A stretch of 64,000 nucleotides of DNA from Allantophomopsis cytisporea (GCA_024752435.1 CP103026.1:310001-374000), one strand, 5' to 3'; positions 48,672 through 61,227 are shown, numbered from the stretch's first letter. Numbers and translations: made by a program. The notes: generated by a model not told the origin, from the sequence alone.

Positions 48672-49294
48672 GAGGAACATGATTGTGATAGCTGGAACCA
48701 GGGACTATATAAGGTTCAGAGTGGTTGGGTCTGATGATTTAATGAAGTTGATGTGTATATTTCTGTATAGAATCCTCAATGTAGAGTCAGGTATTTGACA
48801 ATTTGAACTGTTTATAGATAATTTTCTTGTGTGCCACCGCTTATCTCGACTGGCCCAAGTCTGACATTTTGTGCACTTTTAATTATACAACATTGATTTT
48901 GAGCTTAACTGATAAAAGATCTTATAGCAAAATAATAGACCAACGGTGTTCAAGTTGAGCTAACTTGTATCTGAAGTGATAGGCAAAATCTGTACGTCTG
49001 CGTTGCATCCCCACATCTTGTACTCAAGCGGGTGTTTCAGAACCCCTGAACTTTTATGATTGACACTGTTGCTCCATCTAGGCACGGACGTGTCTATTCG
49101 TGATTCCGCGGTGATCAGGTACAATTACCCAGACCACACGAAAACTACACACTGAACAAACCAAACAAACCGATTTATATATGCAGCAAATCGATCGCAA
49201 GATCCCAATCATCAACGGCTGGGTGACGGCCTCTCACGTCGTCTATTTGATACCTTCTTACTGACGACTCTGAATCCACGGCGCACGCGACACC
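48672..49294. other. Intergenic region upstream of the ELMO gene
   Basis: About 620 bp of AT-rich sequence between two genes on the same strand. It holds the 3' flank of the GRF gene and the ELMO promoter, with no other feature seen. Confidence 0.5.
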
Positions 49295-51487
49295 ATGGAC
49301 CAAGCAGACATACCTGCGCTCCTGAAGCGTCTCAAAAGCGACGACGATGCCACTCGAAAGATGGCAGTCTTCAAACTACAGACTTCGATCAATGATCCTT
49401 CCTTCGCCGACGTGTTCATATCTACCGGCGGTCTTCAGATTCTACGCTCACTGATCATGTCGACCGGTGGTAACACCCTCGCCTACTCCCTGCAATGCTT
49501 GAGTCGACTCCTCGAGGTAGATATGGGTTGGGAGATCTTCGAATCTACCCAGGCTGGCGAGTTGGTTGAGAGAGTGGTCGAACTTATTGTCACCCACCCC
49601 CTTGTCAACATCCTGAGGGGCGCAATGAGCATTTTGGTTGCTGTTGTAAGCCATCCACAATCTGCGCCCCGAGGCACTACACCTGGCGCTTTCGGTTTCA
49701 GAGCTCTCAAACCAGCTATTGCGGTCTATCCGCAATTTTTTGAGATGGTGGTCTCTCAGCTCAATTCTGCAGATCATGCTCTTTGTGCGAATGCGCTTAT
49801 GCTGCTCAATGCATTGATTAGAGACGCTATTACGGACGATACTTCTGGAGGTGGAGAGAAATCTACAGGAAAGAGCAGTGGTACAGGAGAGGAGTGGCCG
49901 AAATTTATCAAAAGGTTACAGGACTTAGGAGTTATCAAAGCTGTTTATATCCTTATGCAGGGCTCGAGCCTGCAGGATCTGGCGCATCCTTTATTAGAGT
50001 TTCAGGGTTTGACCAAGACTCTTTTAAGAAAGTGGAGAGATGTCAGAGTAGATTTGGAGAGGCCCGAACACAGGAGGGCGTTGAAAGGGCTACATCTTTC
50101 CAGCGCTCCTGAGAAGAAAGATGGTCTTACCAATGGCACAACAAAAGTCAACGATCCTACCGACTCAAAGGAGACTGGAGCTAAGAAGCACAATCCGGAG
50201 AAATGGAGAAGGCTGGGATTCGAGACAGAAAGCCCGGCTTGGGAATTCGACGAGACTGGATTTTTGGGTATGATGGATCTTACAGACTTTGTGAGAAAGA
50301 GGGAGGACGAATTCCAAAAGATCCTCCTGGAGCAGTCCTCGAGACCTATGATTGAGCGCTGCCCAATAGCCAGGGCAAGTCTGGCCGTGACAGCCATTCT
50401 ATACGAGCATTTCGATGTTGACAAGTCAGATGTTGAGGATGCCAAAGCATACTTAGTTCTGGATGGCATGAAGAACTACGATAAGATCTTCCGTCCACTG
50501 CTACTCCAATGGTCCAAAGTCCACACAGCTGGACTTCGTTCCTTCTTCAGACTTTGGAAAGCTACGAGTGCTGAACAGTCTGACTTTGACAAGGTCGCCG
50601 AGTTGGTACGCATCCTGATTGACCACGTCATCGGCGAAGCAACACGAACCAAAGATGTCCAAGAAATCGAAGAAGAGCTGCACGAGTTTGAATACACAAA
50701 GTTACGTGAAATGCAAATGGAGCTGTTAGACATGACGTTTGAGGATGAATGGGGTCAACATTTACATCAAGTACGCGACGAACTCAATCACGAAGCTCTT
50801 CAATTCGTCAAAGAGCAGCGAATTCGTTGTCTCCTACAAGGAGCCTGGTTTCCGAAAAATCCCTTGGGTCATAGTCGCAACAAGAGTAGTTATGTGGACG
50901 ATTCTGCACCTCAGAAATCAACCCATCAATGGCGGTTCGTACGTCTATCACATAATAGACGCTACCTACATTATGCAGATTTTGCAGACCGGCTCAACTC
51001 CTTTCCGGCCCTCGATCGACTTCCAGAAAAGATTGATCTCACAACTATCTCTTCGGTCATTTCCAACGTCCTAGCGTCTACTCCTGATGACAACGGTAGT
51101 ATTGTGTCCAATTCGACGTTGAAGAACCAAACTCCAACACCTAAACAACCCTCCAAGACGAAAATCACCATCAACAGCTTCGTCAATGATGATGCTGAGA
51201 ACAATGCACGCTTTTCCCGACAGACAGATGATGCGGCCGAAAAAGCTATCTTAACTCTGAGTCCACAAACACATAGCGTGGCGTCAGAATGGTTGGATGG
51301 CTTGCTCATGCTGCTGAATCAAGCTCCAATCACGACTGAGACGAACAAGTTGGTCAATCTGGTCAGTGAATATAGTTTGAAGATCAGGCTACTGAATGTG
51401 AGGGCTGAAGATGCAATCGGAGACGAGGGCAGAGGTGTTGTGCCGAGTAGGGAGGGTTTGGATGAGGATTACTTTTATGAAGTTTGA
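49295..51487 (+). CDS. ELMO/CED-12 family protein (Lmo1-like), 730 aa
   Basis: A single uninterrupted ORF starting MDQADIPALLKRLKSDDDATRKM. ELMO proteins pair with DOCK-type exchange factors to activate Rac/Rho GTPases; yeast Lmo1 with Dck1 acts in Rho5 signalling and mitophagy control. The N-terminal 200 residues form armadillo-like helices (GGLQILRSLI, LAYSLQCLSRLLE). The ELMO-domain region lies around 350-450 (FRPLLLQWSKVHTAGLRSFFRLW). It is followed by the conserved MTFEDEWGQHLHQVRDELNHEALQFVKEQRI helix and a PH-like domain (QGAWFPKNPLGH, WRFVRLSHNRRYLHYADF) to about residue 690. The end is a short coil with DEDYFYEV. No intron is needed. It is not part of any visible cluster. Confidence 0.85.
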   Translation: MDQADIPALLKRLKSDDDATRKMAVFKLQTSINDPSFADVFISTGGLQILRSLIMSTGGNTLAYSLQCLSRLLEVDMGWEIFESTQAGELVERVVELIVTHPLVNILRGAMSILVAVVSHPQSAPRGTTPGAFGFRALKPAIAVYPQFFEMVVSQLNSADHALCANALMLLNALIRDAITDDTSGGGEKSTGKSSGTGEEWPKFIKRLQDLGVIKAVYILMQGSSLQDLAHPLLEFQGLTKTLLRKWRDVRVDLERPEHRRALKGLHLSSAPEKKDGLTNGTTKVNDPTDSKETGAKKHNPEKWRRLGFETESPAWEFDETGFLGMMDLTDFVRKREDEFQKILLEQSSRPMIERCPIARASLAVTAILYEHFDVDKSDVEDAKAYLVLDGMKNYDKIFRPLLLQWSKVHTAGLRSFFRLWKATSAEQSDFDKVAELVRILIDHVIGEATRTKDVQEIEEELHEFEYTKLREMQMELLDMTFEDEWGQHLHQVRDELNHEALQFVKEQRIRCLLQGAWFPKNPLGHSRNKSSYVDDSAPQKSTHQWRFVRLSHNRRYLHYADFADRLNSFPALDRLPEKIDLTTISSVISNVLASTPDDNGSIVSNSTLKNQTPTPKQPSKTKITINSFVNDDAENNARFSRQTDDAAEKAILTLSPQTHSVASEWLDGLLMLLNQAPITTETNKLVNLVSEYSLKIRLLNVRAEDAIGDEGRGVVPSREGLDEDYFYEV

Positions 51488-52691
51488 GTGGTAATTTGGG
51501 TTGATTTTTGCTTGCCTTGGTTTGTTAGATACCCTCTTGAATTTGTTGAATTAATAAATCTATTTACTTGTCTTCTGGTCGTCTTATATGTTGTTGCGAA
51601 TATACGGCTCAGCATTACGTCTGCCTGTACTTTGTATGTAATAATGTTAATGTGTATCACAATCAATTGGTACCAGTCACTTATCACCTACGTTGGCCCA
51701 AGCCACTGAATCTTTGAGCCTGTATCCCGATAGAAATATGGTATGGAATTGCTTCATTGTCCATATACCAGTTGTTGAATAGGATAGAGTAGCATATATA
51801 TATATATATATATATTATAAGTCGCACAGCCCATCCCACAAAATTTGCATACATCCAGTCTCCTTGTGCTTTGTATCTCTAGAGCACAGGCTCTTATCCC
51901 TGCCTTGTTTCGTACCGCATCTCCATGCTCTGTGATCTATTGCTGATCAACTTCTATGTTTCTGAATTCCTATCTTTCAGAGCGAAATAGACTCAAGCTC
52001 CTAAACTGCTAGTATACATCTTTGACCGAACAGCAATTGACTTGCAACCATAAGAGAAGACTGCCGAGTTCCTCAAGGCAATCCGTGCTTAGTATCATAT
52101 CCTCAATATGGAATCTGCCGATATCCTTCTCTTCGATGGCACTGGATCAGCCGACCACAAATACTACATCCAGCTGGAGGGTTTCACTTAAAGACTGAAT
52201 AACGTTTCAGAGTATATAATAAACCTGTTTGAGTAATTTGACAGTTAGCTAGGGATGAGTCTGCTAGTAATAGTTGTTAAAGCTCATCTGGTGCTTTCTC
52301 TTGAAATTTGAGTTATCCCAGGTATCACTATCTTGATACCACATCGTCATATGAAGCTTTCTGCCATGTCGAAGTCTATCAAACATTCATTATTCGAGAC
52401 TCCTAAAAGAGTCGCTTGCATAGTGCCACTGATTCTAGTTTCAGATCTATAAGGCAATATGTTGGACACCTATACACATCTATGAAGAACTTCTCATCTC
52501 ATACCGTAACGCATCTCCTCGACTTAAGTCCGTCATCAATACTGACTACAAGTTATTCACATTAACCATAGCAGACAAAACTTGAAGAAATTTTTAACAT
52601 TTCATTCCCAACAAAGCACCTATGCTACACAACCCATCACATAAAGGGTGCACCAAAAGCTATGAACATCCCACAACCACTGTAACGAAAT
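51488..52691. other. Convergent intergenic region, ELMO / SDH1
   Basis: 1.2 kb of AT-rich DNA with a (TA)n tract at 51794-51816. A 27-codon ATG frame at 52108-52191 stands out as GC-richer (see findings). Otherwise nothing is seen. Confidence 0.5.
51794..51816. repeat. (TA)n microsatellite
   Basis: Eleven TA dinucleotides in the convergent 3' flank. Confidence 0.85.
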
Positions 52692-54919
52692 CTAGTAAAC
52701 ACGCTTGAAAGGAGGAACAGCAGCACACTCGTTCTCGTCGAGGGTGGTACCGACAACAGCTCTGTACTTCAACTCAGTCTTGCCTTGTGGCTTTTGGAAG
52801 GTGAGGGAGTGCTTCATCCATTCCTTGTCATCACGGTCTGGGTAATCCTCACGAGCGTGAGCACCACGGGATTCCTTTCTGTTGGCAGCAGCTTCGGCAG
52901 TTTGAACACTATTTGAGAAGACGATTAGTAAAGGTTACAAGGTCGTGTGTGAAATAATACTTACGCGCAAGTCAACAAGTTTCTCAATTCCAAGGTCTCA
53001 ACCAAGTCAGAGTTCCAGATCATGCTGCGGTCCTTGGTACCGACATCAGCGAAGGTTTGATCAACCTCGTTAATCTTTCGTACACCCTCATCCAAACTCT
53101 CCTGAGTTCTGAAAACAGAGACATCAGTCTGCATAACCTTCTGCATAGCAGCACGGATCTCGTGAGTGCTCTTAGGTCCATCGGCAGTTCTGATCTTGTC
53201 CAAAACAGCGATGGAATCGGCACCGGCATCGGCGCGAATCTCCTTATGTGGCATACCTGGCTCGAAATTGTCACGGACGGTGTGGGAAACAGCACGTCCG
53301 AAGACAATAAGATCGAGCAATGAGTTGGCACCCAATCTGTTGGCACCGTGAACGGAAACACAGGCAGCCTCACCACAGGCGAAAAGACCTGGGACAACCT
53401 TGTCCTTACCCTCAGCATCAACGGTGAGAACCTCACCGGTGTACTTGGTTGGGATACCGCCCATGTTGTAATGGACGGTTGGCAAGACTGGGATTGGCTG
53501 CTTTCGGACGTCGACACCAGAGAAAATGGAGGCAGTCTCAGAAATACCTGGAAGACGCTCATGAAGAACCTCGGCTGGAAGATGGGAGAGTTGGAGGTAG
53601 ATGTGGTCCTTGTCTGGACCAACACCACGACCCTCACGAATCTCCATAGTCATAGATCGGGAAACGACATCACGGGAAGCAAGATCCTTAGCGGTTGGTG
53701 CGTAACGCTCCATGAATCGCTCACCCTCGGAGTTGAGCAAGTATCCACCCTCACCACGAGCTCCCTCAGTGATCAAGCAACCAGCTCCGTAGATACCAGT
53801 TGGGTGGAACTGAACGAACTCAAGATCCTGATTAGGAAGACCAGCACGAGCAACCATAGCCATTCCATCACCGGTACAGGTGTGGGCAGATGTACAGGAG
53901 AAGTAGGCACGTCCGTAACCACCGGTAGCCAATACAGTGTTGTGTGCGCGGAATCTGTGGAGAGTACCATCCTCCTGGTTGTACGCGAGAACACCCTTGC
54001 ACTCGCCATCCTCCATAATCAAGTCGAGAGCGAAATATTCGATGAAGTAGTTGGTGTTGTGTCTCAGCGATTGTCCGTAAAGAGTGTGAAGAAGGGCGTG
54101 TCCAGTTCTGTCAGCCGCAGCACAGCATCTGTATGCTTGTCCTCCCTTTCCGAACTTTTGCGACTGTCCACCGAAAGCACGCTGGTAACTATTCGATATT
54201 AGTGACCGTTGTGGCTATAAGACCCTGCGAATATCCTACATCTTTCCATCCTCAGTTCTCGAGAAGGGGCAACCGTAGTTCTCTAACTCGATAACACTTT
54301 GTGGTGCCTCTCTTGTCATGTAGTGAATAGCATCCTGGTCACCGAGCCAATCGGATCCCTTGACAGTGTCGTACATGTGCCATCTCCAGTCATCCTCGTG
54401 CATGTTTCCAAGCGCAGCATTGATGCCTCCCTGAGCAGCGACAGTGTGGGATCGAGTTGGGAAAAGCTTCGAGATACAGGCAGTGTTGAAACCTGCCTCG
54501 GCAAGACCGAAAGCCGCACGAAGACCAGCTCCACCAGCTCCAATGACAATGGCATCGTATTCGTGGTCCTATATATATCGTTAGCCGCGGCTCCCGCTCC
54601 CCTCTTGATGAATATACATACAACAACTGGGTATTTGTTGCTGACGAACGGAGAAGCCTCCTTTGCCCGGAGAGGTGCGTGTGTAATGATGCGGGCTGAG
54701 AGATTTACAGTTAGACTAGCAATTGAACCTTATGGATGCCAGTACTTACCGGCAGGTCTCGTGGAAGAGAAAGCCCTGGTCTGTGATCTCAATGACTTCG
54801 AGAACTAGAAGCACAAGATCAGCATAGAACGGATGCGGAGGTGGGTCAAGGCATTGGTGGATGGATAAGAGGCATACCGCAGAACCAGAGGTGAATCGGC
54901 GCATCGCTATTGAAGACAT
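52692..54919 (-). CDS. sdh1: Succinate dehydrogenase flavoprotein subunit Sdh1 (complex II), 646 aa
   Basis: Six exons on the minus strand: 54919-54878, 54804-54750, 54695-54622, 54568-54240, 54188-52965 and 52908-52692; all joins keep frame. Sdh1 oxidises succinate to fumarate at the mitochondrial inner membrane in the TCA cycle and respiratory chain. The first three exons encode an Arg/Ser-rich presequence ([34 protein letters not shown]). The FAD-binding fold starts at [14 protein letters not shown] (about 63-76). The covalent FAD His lies in [10 protein letters not shown] (about H98). Active-site blocks include [21 protein letters not shown] and [18 protein letters not shown]. The C-terminus [15 protein letters not shown] is typical. 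The gene body is GC-rich with strong codon bias, as expected for high expression. Confidence 0.97.
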
Positions 54920-55538
54920 TCTGAAGGTACTCTGTGCCAACACCGCGTCTGATGGGAATACTTAGAACAGTGAGACTGGGAAAGTAGCTCCTGCAGACGT
55001 ATATGATGCTTGTGGAGGCGTTCGGATTCAATAATGCACTACTGCTCGATCTGCTCGACCAATCAGAGCGAAGCTATTCAAAGCGATTTGTACCGAGTGT
55101 TACCGAAAACCCTCACCATCGGGACTCTACCCGGCAATGATTGTAAATCGTGAATCATCGAAAATGTGGAGAATGCTACTTACTTGCCATAAACACTACA
55201 TTTATTATACAACTCCTGAATTATTACGTATTTCTTCACTTATATTTGAGCATCATAGATTCGATACCGTTATCTACTATTTATGTACCTACTGTATCAA
55301 CCCATGTCAATGCCAACATACCACGTGAAGAAGAAGTAAGCTCGGTTGATCGGGATATTAAGGAATCTGGACTTTCTTCAACTTCAGCTCTTGTAGTCTT
55401 CAAAAGATTCAAGATGATTGATTTAGGGATCTCTTAGTGTTAAGTACTATCATGATCTAAGATCTTAGCTTTCTATGACATTAATAATTACTACTAGAAA
55501 CAACCACACTGAACCCATACAAAAATATCTTTCCCGCC
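54920..55538. other. Intergenic region, SDH1 promoter and MFS gene 3' flank
   Basis: The half next to SDH1 contains a CCAAT box (separate entry) and a direct repeat CTGCTCGA x2 near 55041-55058. The other half is AT-rich with nothing recognised. Confidence 0.5.
55059..55066. promoter_or_regulatory. CCAAT box upstream of SDH1
   Basis: CCAATCAG lies 140 bp upstream of the SDH1 start codon. The HAP/CBC complex binds CCAAT in either orientation and is known to control respiratory genes, so a role here is likely but not proved. Confidence 0.4.
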
Positions 55539-57402
55539 CTATATAACATATCGAAACGTAGGAGCTCTATCTCCCATCTCACTCATCTCTGTATTACTTA
55601 AAGCCCCTTCTAAGCCCACCGAGCCTCTCTTCTTGTTAATTCGTGTATAACTAATTCTCAAAACCACAACTGCAACCAATCCGACGCAGATAAATCCGAT
55701 CTCAAGGGCATGTCCCAAGAGATACTTCGGACTATCATTTGCTCTGTAAAAATTACTAGCCATTGCCCCACCCAGATTTCCCACACCAATCTGAATAGCC
55801 ATTCCTGCAGCTCTCTTGTAAGAGCCGGCAAGATTACTTGAGATCCAAGCGATTTGGCCTGGAAACGCAGAATATACTCCTGATGCAGAAATGAATACTC
55901 CAGCGTAAACAAGACCGGGAAGACTTCCATGAGCGGCTCCGGCAATGGCTATAATATAGCCACTCAAGATAGCACACATGGGGATGAAAACGAAGGGGGA
56001 TCGCTGATTTGACCGATCGGCTAAATAAGCTGTAACTACAGCCAAAATTGCGGCTGTTATGTATATTGGGCTTTGGAAATTAGATTGTGCCTGTAGAAAG
56101 GATAAAGAACTTACACTGTGAGAAGCTGCGCGGTTGTTGATGCATACCCTAACTCCTTAATGATAGTTGGTAAGAAGAGGCTGATCCCATATAGAGGGCA
56201 AACAATACCCCAATACATCTGGTGTTATTAGCAATCCGTATGAAGAACAAGTGAGAATCTTCACTTACAAAAAGACAAACATAGAGCTGCCAATCTGTGA
56301 AAGCGTCCTTTACGTATTTCCACAGGAATGTATCGGCTTCAGCCACTTTCTCCCCCGAAGCTGTTGAGCCTTGGTATTTCAAGCGATGAACCACCCACGC
56401 TCTCTCTTCTGGTGTGAGAAACGGTGCTGTGTCTGGAAAGTCGTAGATGGTAAAGAATGCAACGCAAGCTACGGCGACTGTGGCAATTCCTTCCAATATG
56501 AAACTGATAAATACCTCAGCACAGCATAGGAAATCCCAAAGAGTGTCTTGAAACTTACATCCATCTCCAACCCGCAAGTCCTCCGACCCCATTCATTTTG
56601 GCAATGGCATAAGCAAGAAGACCAGAAAAGGCACCAGCCATAGAAGCACCGCTATAGAACAAAGCTTGTCGAAATTGAGCTTCATGTCTACAATACCACA
56701 TAGTCTTCCTAAATCAGTCAAATATAGTCAAGACAAATTGCAGACTTACAATATAAAAGGCAACACCTGGATACAAACCCGCTTCGCAGACACCAAGGAA
56801 TAATCTCGCAATCAATAGTCCTCGAAAGTCTTTGACGATACCCATCAATGTCATCACTGTTCCCCAAGCAATCATGATTGTGGGTAACCATACGGATGGT
56901 TTCAACTTCTTCAACCTGGCGAGGATCAATCATCACATCTACAACTGAGAAATTCTAACTTACATCAGGTTTGACGGAACTTCAAATGCCGAATAGGTGA
57001 AGAAGAACACTGTCAAACACCAATTGTATTGTGGGCCCGTCATCTTCAAATCCTCCGTCAGGCCTTCAATCTTTGCATTTCCAATATTGCCTAGCAGAAT
57101 CAAAGGTAAGCAACCAATCAAATGTTTTGAGCACCCGTAAACTGACCTCGATCCAAGAAGCTCAAAAGGTAGAGTAGGGTCAACATGGGAAGAATCCTCA
57201 AGTCCAGTTTCCTCAGGACTTTCTTCTCATCGACATGACTGAAGTCCACATCATCGCCCGTCCAATTTGGGTCATGTTGTGTATGTGGGACGTTATTTTC
57301 TCTGATGAACTGTTGTGGTGCGTCAGATTCGGTTCCCAGAAGGTTCTCATGCATGACATTAGCCTTCTCCTCGGACAACGACTCTCTCTGCAATGCAGCC
57401 AT
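55539..57402 (-). CDS. MFS transporter, Dal5 / anion:cation symporter family, about 524 aa
   Basis: Seven exons on the minus strand, from ATG at 57402 to the stop at 55539; the first exon ends at 57147 with a GTCAGT donor. Spliced sequence keeps family blocks across introns: LLYLLSFLDRGNIGNAKIEGL (TM1 signature), NLMLKKLKPSVWLP, GVCEAGLYPGVAFYITMWY, GWRWIFILEGIATV, TAQLLTVPIYITAAILAVV and the ending TFRYVI. About 12 membrane segments are visible. Members import allantoate, nicotinate, pantothenate, biotin or similar anions; the substrate here cannot be read from sequence. The N-terminal 60 residues are cytosolic and acidic. Exon 4 starts after TTTAGGAAG, four bases past another AG, so that acceptor choice rests on keeping the family sequence. 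Confidence 0.88.
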
Positions 57403-57951
57403 GATCTTACAACGCGGATGTCGGTTATCTATTCACAATATGGGCATGATATACCAGAACGGGAAGGAGAACCCAATTACTGGAGGGAAAAGTTCCATAT
57501 TTATAGATCACATATATAAATTCGAGTATGTCAATTGATAGCGAAGAGATCTGCCGTTTCCACTACAAAGTCCATAATACGGTAGACTTATTGGTCACCC
57601 CGCAATATAAAAACTGGGGAAGTAGATATTCATTGGCTGATCTCTTTTACGGACTGGGATGCACACCTCACCCAGGATGCAAGTGCGGGGAATGAGCTAA
57701 ACTTCTGGACTCGCACAGCAAAGCCAAGGTCCAGCCACAAAACGGCGTTTACAATACACTTACGTGAGATCACAACGCAGAGTAGTATATATGCAATTCG
57801 AGTTTATCCGTGATGTATATTGCATTGCAAAATCATGATATAGCGACAGTCGCAACCAATAAGTTAACATATAAATGATGAAATTTTGGCTGACACTTAA
57901 CAGAAGTACAGAGCAGGATTCCAAACAGCCTAGGAAGAACGAGACCTGGTT
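57403..57951. other. Intergenic region upstream of the MFS gene
   Basis: About 550 bp, AT-rich, containing the MFS promoter. No other feature is seen. Confidence 0.5.
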
Positions 57952-59249
57952 TTATTCGCGGTTCATCAGAAATGGGCATTCAGCAGGCGTGATATTGCTC
58001 ATTTCCTCATGAGTGGTCCGAGCATCAGAGCTGTCCGCCGGGACAACGATGGCATTGCCTGGTGCGAACTCCCCTTTCGCATTGGCGATGATTTTCTCTG
58101 CTGACGAAGAGCCCGAAGCAGTAACGGCGTCTCTATCGGTTTGCCCAGAAGTTCCTAGGTTTGGAGTGTCGAGATCTTTGAGGTCATCCTTGGAGGCAGG
58201 GCCCACGAAGTCGGATCTGAGATTGGAAAGAGCAGAAATAACATTATCAATGACCGTGGAAACTTTTGCATTGGTAGTATTTTTCACCGACTCGCTGAAG
58301 CTCTGGGCGTCTTTGGATACATCATCGGTCTCGATTGGATCATCGAGCTCAGCAGCAAGGTCCTTTCCTGGAGTTGGTTTGCGGATCTCTTTGTTGACAA
58401 TGCCATTTGGCGCAGCCTGCCTGAACATCTCGAGGGGGTCCATCCAGACTTCGACTGATTGCAGTCTGACCTTGTCATCAACAGTGGCAATAGTGACGCC
58501 CTGAATGTCGATTGGTCCACCATGGGCTTTGGCCCTCACCTTCTCCCCTTTGCTGTGTAACACACATATCAGTAAGCTGCATGGACACAGAAGATATGAT
58601 AAGATCGTACTCATTGAAGCCAACGTAGTCATTCTTCATGACCCCCCAATGGCGCCACTTGAATACCACTCGTGGAGGACCAGAGTAGACCTCAAGAACC
58701 TCCCATGCAAATGTAGGCATCATGCGCTTAAAGGTTTTGTGGCTAGATGCAAAATCAGAGTGCTCCGGGCTGTAGTAGTCATTTGGAGCTATAACAGCAT
58801 TATAAGTGCCGACTTTTAGCATGTGCTCAGCAGATTGAGGAGGGCCACCGTTGACAGAGAATACATAGTTGGGTTTATCAATCGTACGCCACTCCGAGGC
58901 ATCGGTCTTGAATGAGGCCTCGACTTCCCAATTCTTAACAAGATTTTGAACAAGCTCAGAGAGACTACCAGCTTCATGGGACTTTGACTTGGCTTCAAGA
59001 TATTAGCACATGTTCAGCCGCTCAGTACAGTAGTACAATGTCATAGACAAAAGACAAGAAAGCCGAAGGAAAGTATCAAACAGAATAATTCTACCTACTT
59101 TTCTCATAGACTGATCTGGTGTTTGTGTAGTCTGGTGCACGTCCGTACCTCCAGGCTGCCTTGTCTTTAAGAACAGCACTTGGGTCGGTAAGATAATCAG
59201 GAAGTGCTGGAGCCGGCTCCGCAGAGATTTCGATGTCTGGGGTAGCCAT
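57952..59249 (-). CDS. Pathogen-related protein family (PRP-like, NTF2/SnoaL-type fold likely), 377 aa
   Basis: Three exons: 59249-59099, 58992-58611 and 58552-57952. The joined N-terminus MATPDIEISAEPAPALPDYL leads into KDKAAWRYGRAPDYTNTRSVYEK, SLSELVQNLVKNWEVEASFKT, HMLKVGTYNAVIAPNDYYSPE, FKRMMPTFAWEVLEVYSGPP and FKWRHWGVMKNDYVGFNDKGEKVRAKAHGG. This is the family named after a barley pathogen-related protein and widespread in ascomycetes. Its biochemical role is not established to my knowledge; sequence suggests a ligand-binding fold rather than a membrane protein, since no signal peptide or membrane span is visible. The last 130 residues (TPGKDLAAELDDPIE onward) are low-complexity, acidic and probably disordered, and extend beyond the conserved core. 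A TATA element sits about 70 bp upstream of the start. Confidence 0.82.
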
Positions 59250-61227
59250 AGTTAATGATCACTGAAAACTGCTGACGGCTTTATCTTATGGAGTTCAGAA
59301 CATGGAGATTGTGATATATATGAAAAGGGGTAGAAGTCTTGTTGAAGAGTTTTTGTGAAATGACAGAAGTGAGACAAGATCTTAAATAGTTGGGAGGTCA
59401 AGACGTGCAGAATGTACAAGCATCAAGCATGAACGGTTTAAATGATTCGGGGTAATGACTCCACGAGTTCATCTAAGAGATTCCTCGTAAATGAAGTGTG
59501 TGAAAAGGGCAAAAGGCTGGCCTCACAACGTGGCAAAGCACCCAAGCAAGAGGATCTGAGAAATAGTTGGCTTCCAACAGGCAGGCAAGAATGCAAGGCG
59601 CGATTTTATATATATAAAAAACGTGATAGGAACTGCAGCCAACAGGGAGATAACCCATTGACTTCCCCAAACCACAAACACTCTTCGCCGAGCCCCTCAT
59701 GTAACACTCGGTGTATTTTCAAATCAGTATCAAGATGGCCAATGAAAGCGTCGACAACGAAATTGCATCTTACCTTCATGTGAGTTCAGTAAGCAATTCC
59801 TGCAAGAATTAAGCCACCTTACATGTGAGACTTAAGCAGAAGTCATCCAGCCGACACTTCCATCACATTCGAAAACTTCGTCAGATAACTTTGATATTGA
59901 CTGCAGCTGCAAGTTCCAGATAGAGGAAACCCATCTGACTACCAAGAAATGGCTCGGAATTTTGTGTTCTCACAAAGACCGGAGTTTGAGATTTAGAAGT
60001 CTCCTTGCAAATGTCCTCCAGTGTAAAAACATATGTGTAATGGTTGCCCGGTTTGTTAGTTATCTTCGAACAAGTAAACATTTTGAAATTCAAGATAAAC
60101 TTTGCTCCCCTATTATTAGTGTTCGATCGGCTGGGCATGCCTGCACTTGCATATATGATACGACGGGTTGACCACTCACCAGAAAGAAGAATTGAGCAGT
60201 TCAGGGGAAAAGCAAAGACCTAGCTCTCACAACGGCTCTCAATTGTTTTCAAGTTACAACATGTCCATGTAATCATACAGACGCAGCTTTCGGATACAGT
60301 ATCAAAGGGGACATGGGCTTCGGAGTGTCTAACGACAAGTAGACCCAGATTGCGAGTTCCGTGTTCGGTGCTGCAGTGATTCCTAGGCGCTCTGGGAATC
60401 ATGCACCTATACAATCTCTGACTATGTTTGCTTATTCCCGTTGGAACGGGAACGAGTAGAGAAGACAAGCGACAACAGAGAATGATAGAAGTCCTCCCGT
60501 CGGATAATATAAGAGAAGCCAGATATCTAGAGAATCCCACAAGGGCGTGAGCCCAGCTGATGAGGAGTGAGCCTAACAGTATGAGATTAAGAACTTAATT
60601 CGTTAGGGAATGAAATATGCATGCTTCCTCCCGTCCTTCGGTGAGGCCAGCAAACATAAACTGTCAGCCAATTGTTTCAGCTTCTGGGGAAGTCCAGCTC
60701 CGTGGGTATTGCATACAAAATATGCAAACTTGTGTACGTAGTTATCTAGAAAGGAAATGGTAATAGATATGGTGATTATCGATGCCACGAAAAGCCACAT
60801 GTTGTCACAAGGTAGATATAGATTTTATGTTGACTACCTAGGTTGACAAGAACACGGGAGGTGCCTCGGAGATTCTGACTTAGGAGATGAGACGGCATAA
60901 CCTAGCAGAAAGAGAGGATGTTGGATTCGTTTCTGTTGATGAAAAGGGCAGCCGAATGCCATGGCTGAATTGTCTTTCGAACAGATCTGGAGAGACGAAA
61001 GTGTTGTGAATGCTATTTACAAAAATGTATGTAGATGGAAGAGTGAATAAGGATCTGGCACTCTCGGACGACGTAACATCGATACCGGCGCTTCCTTTCC
61101 CCGCGCTAGCAGAAAGCTGCCCCACCACAAACGTCCCTCTATGAACGAGCATCTTGTCCCAGTCGCACCGCGAGTCTTACGACATATCACCTCAATCCAC
61201 ATAAGCATTTCGTCGAAACTGTAAGAC
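59250..61227. other. 2 kb gene-free region
   Basis: No recognisable gene. A short ATG frame near 59734 (MANESVDNEIASYLH) ends at a GTGAGT that could be a donor, but I could not find a following exon. The region carries the divergent promoters of the pathogen-related gene and TMA22. Confidence 0.5.
59315..59320 (-). promoter_or_regulatory. TATA box of the pathogen-related protein gene
   Basis: TATATA in a CATATATATCAC context lies 66-71 bp upstream of the start codon on the coding strand. TATA promoters are often linked to regulated genes; this is inference. Confidence 0.4.

Noticed and set aside
59734..59800. Possible first exon MANESVDNEIASYLH with a GTGAGT donor
   Set aside because: No downstream exon with coding character could be joined.
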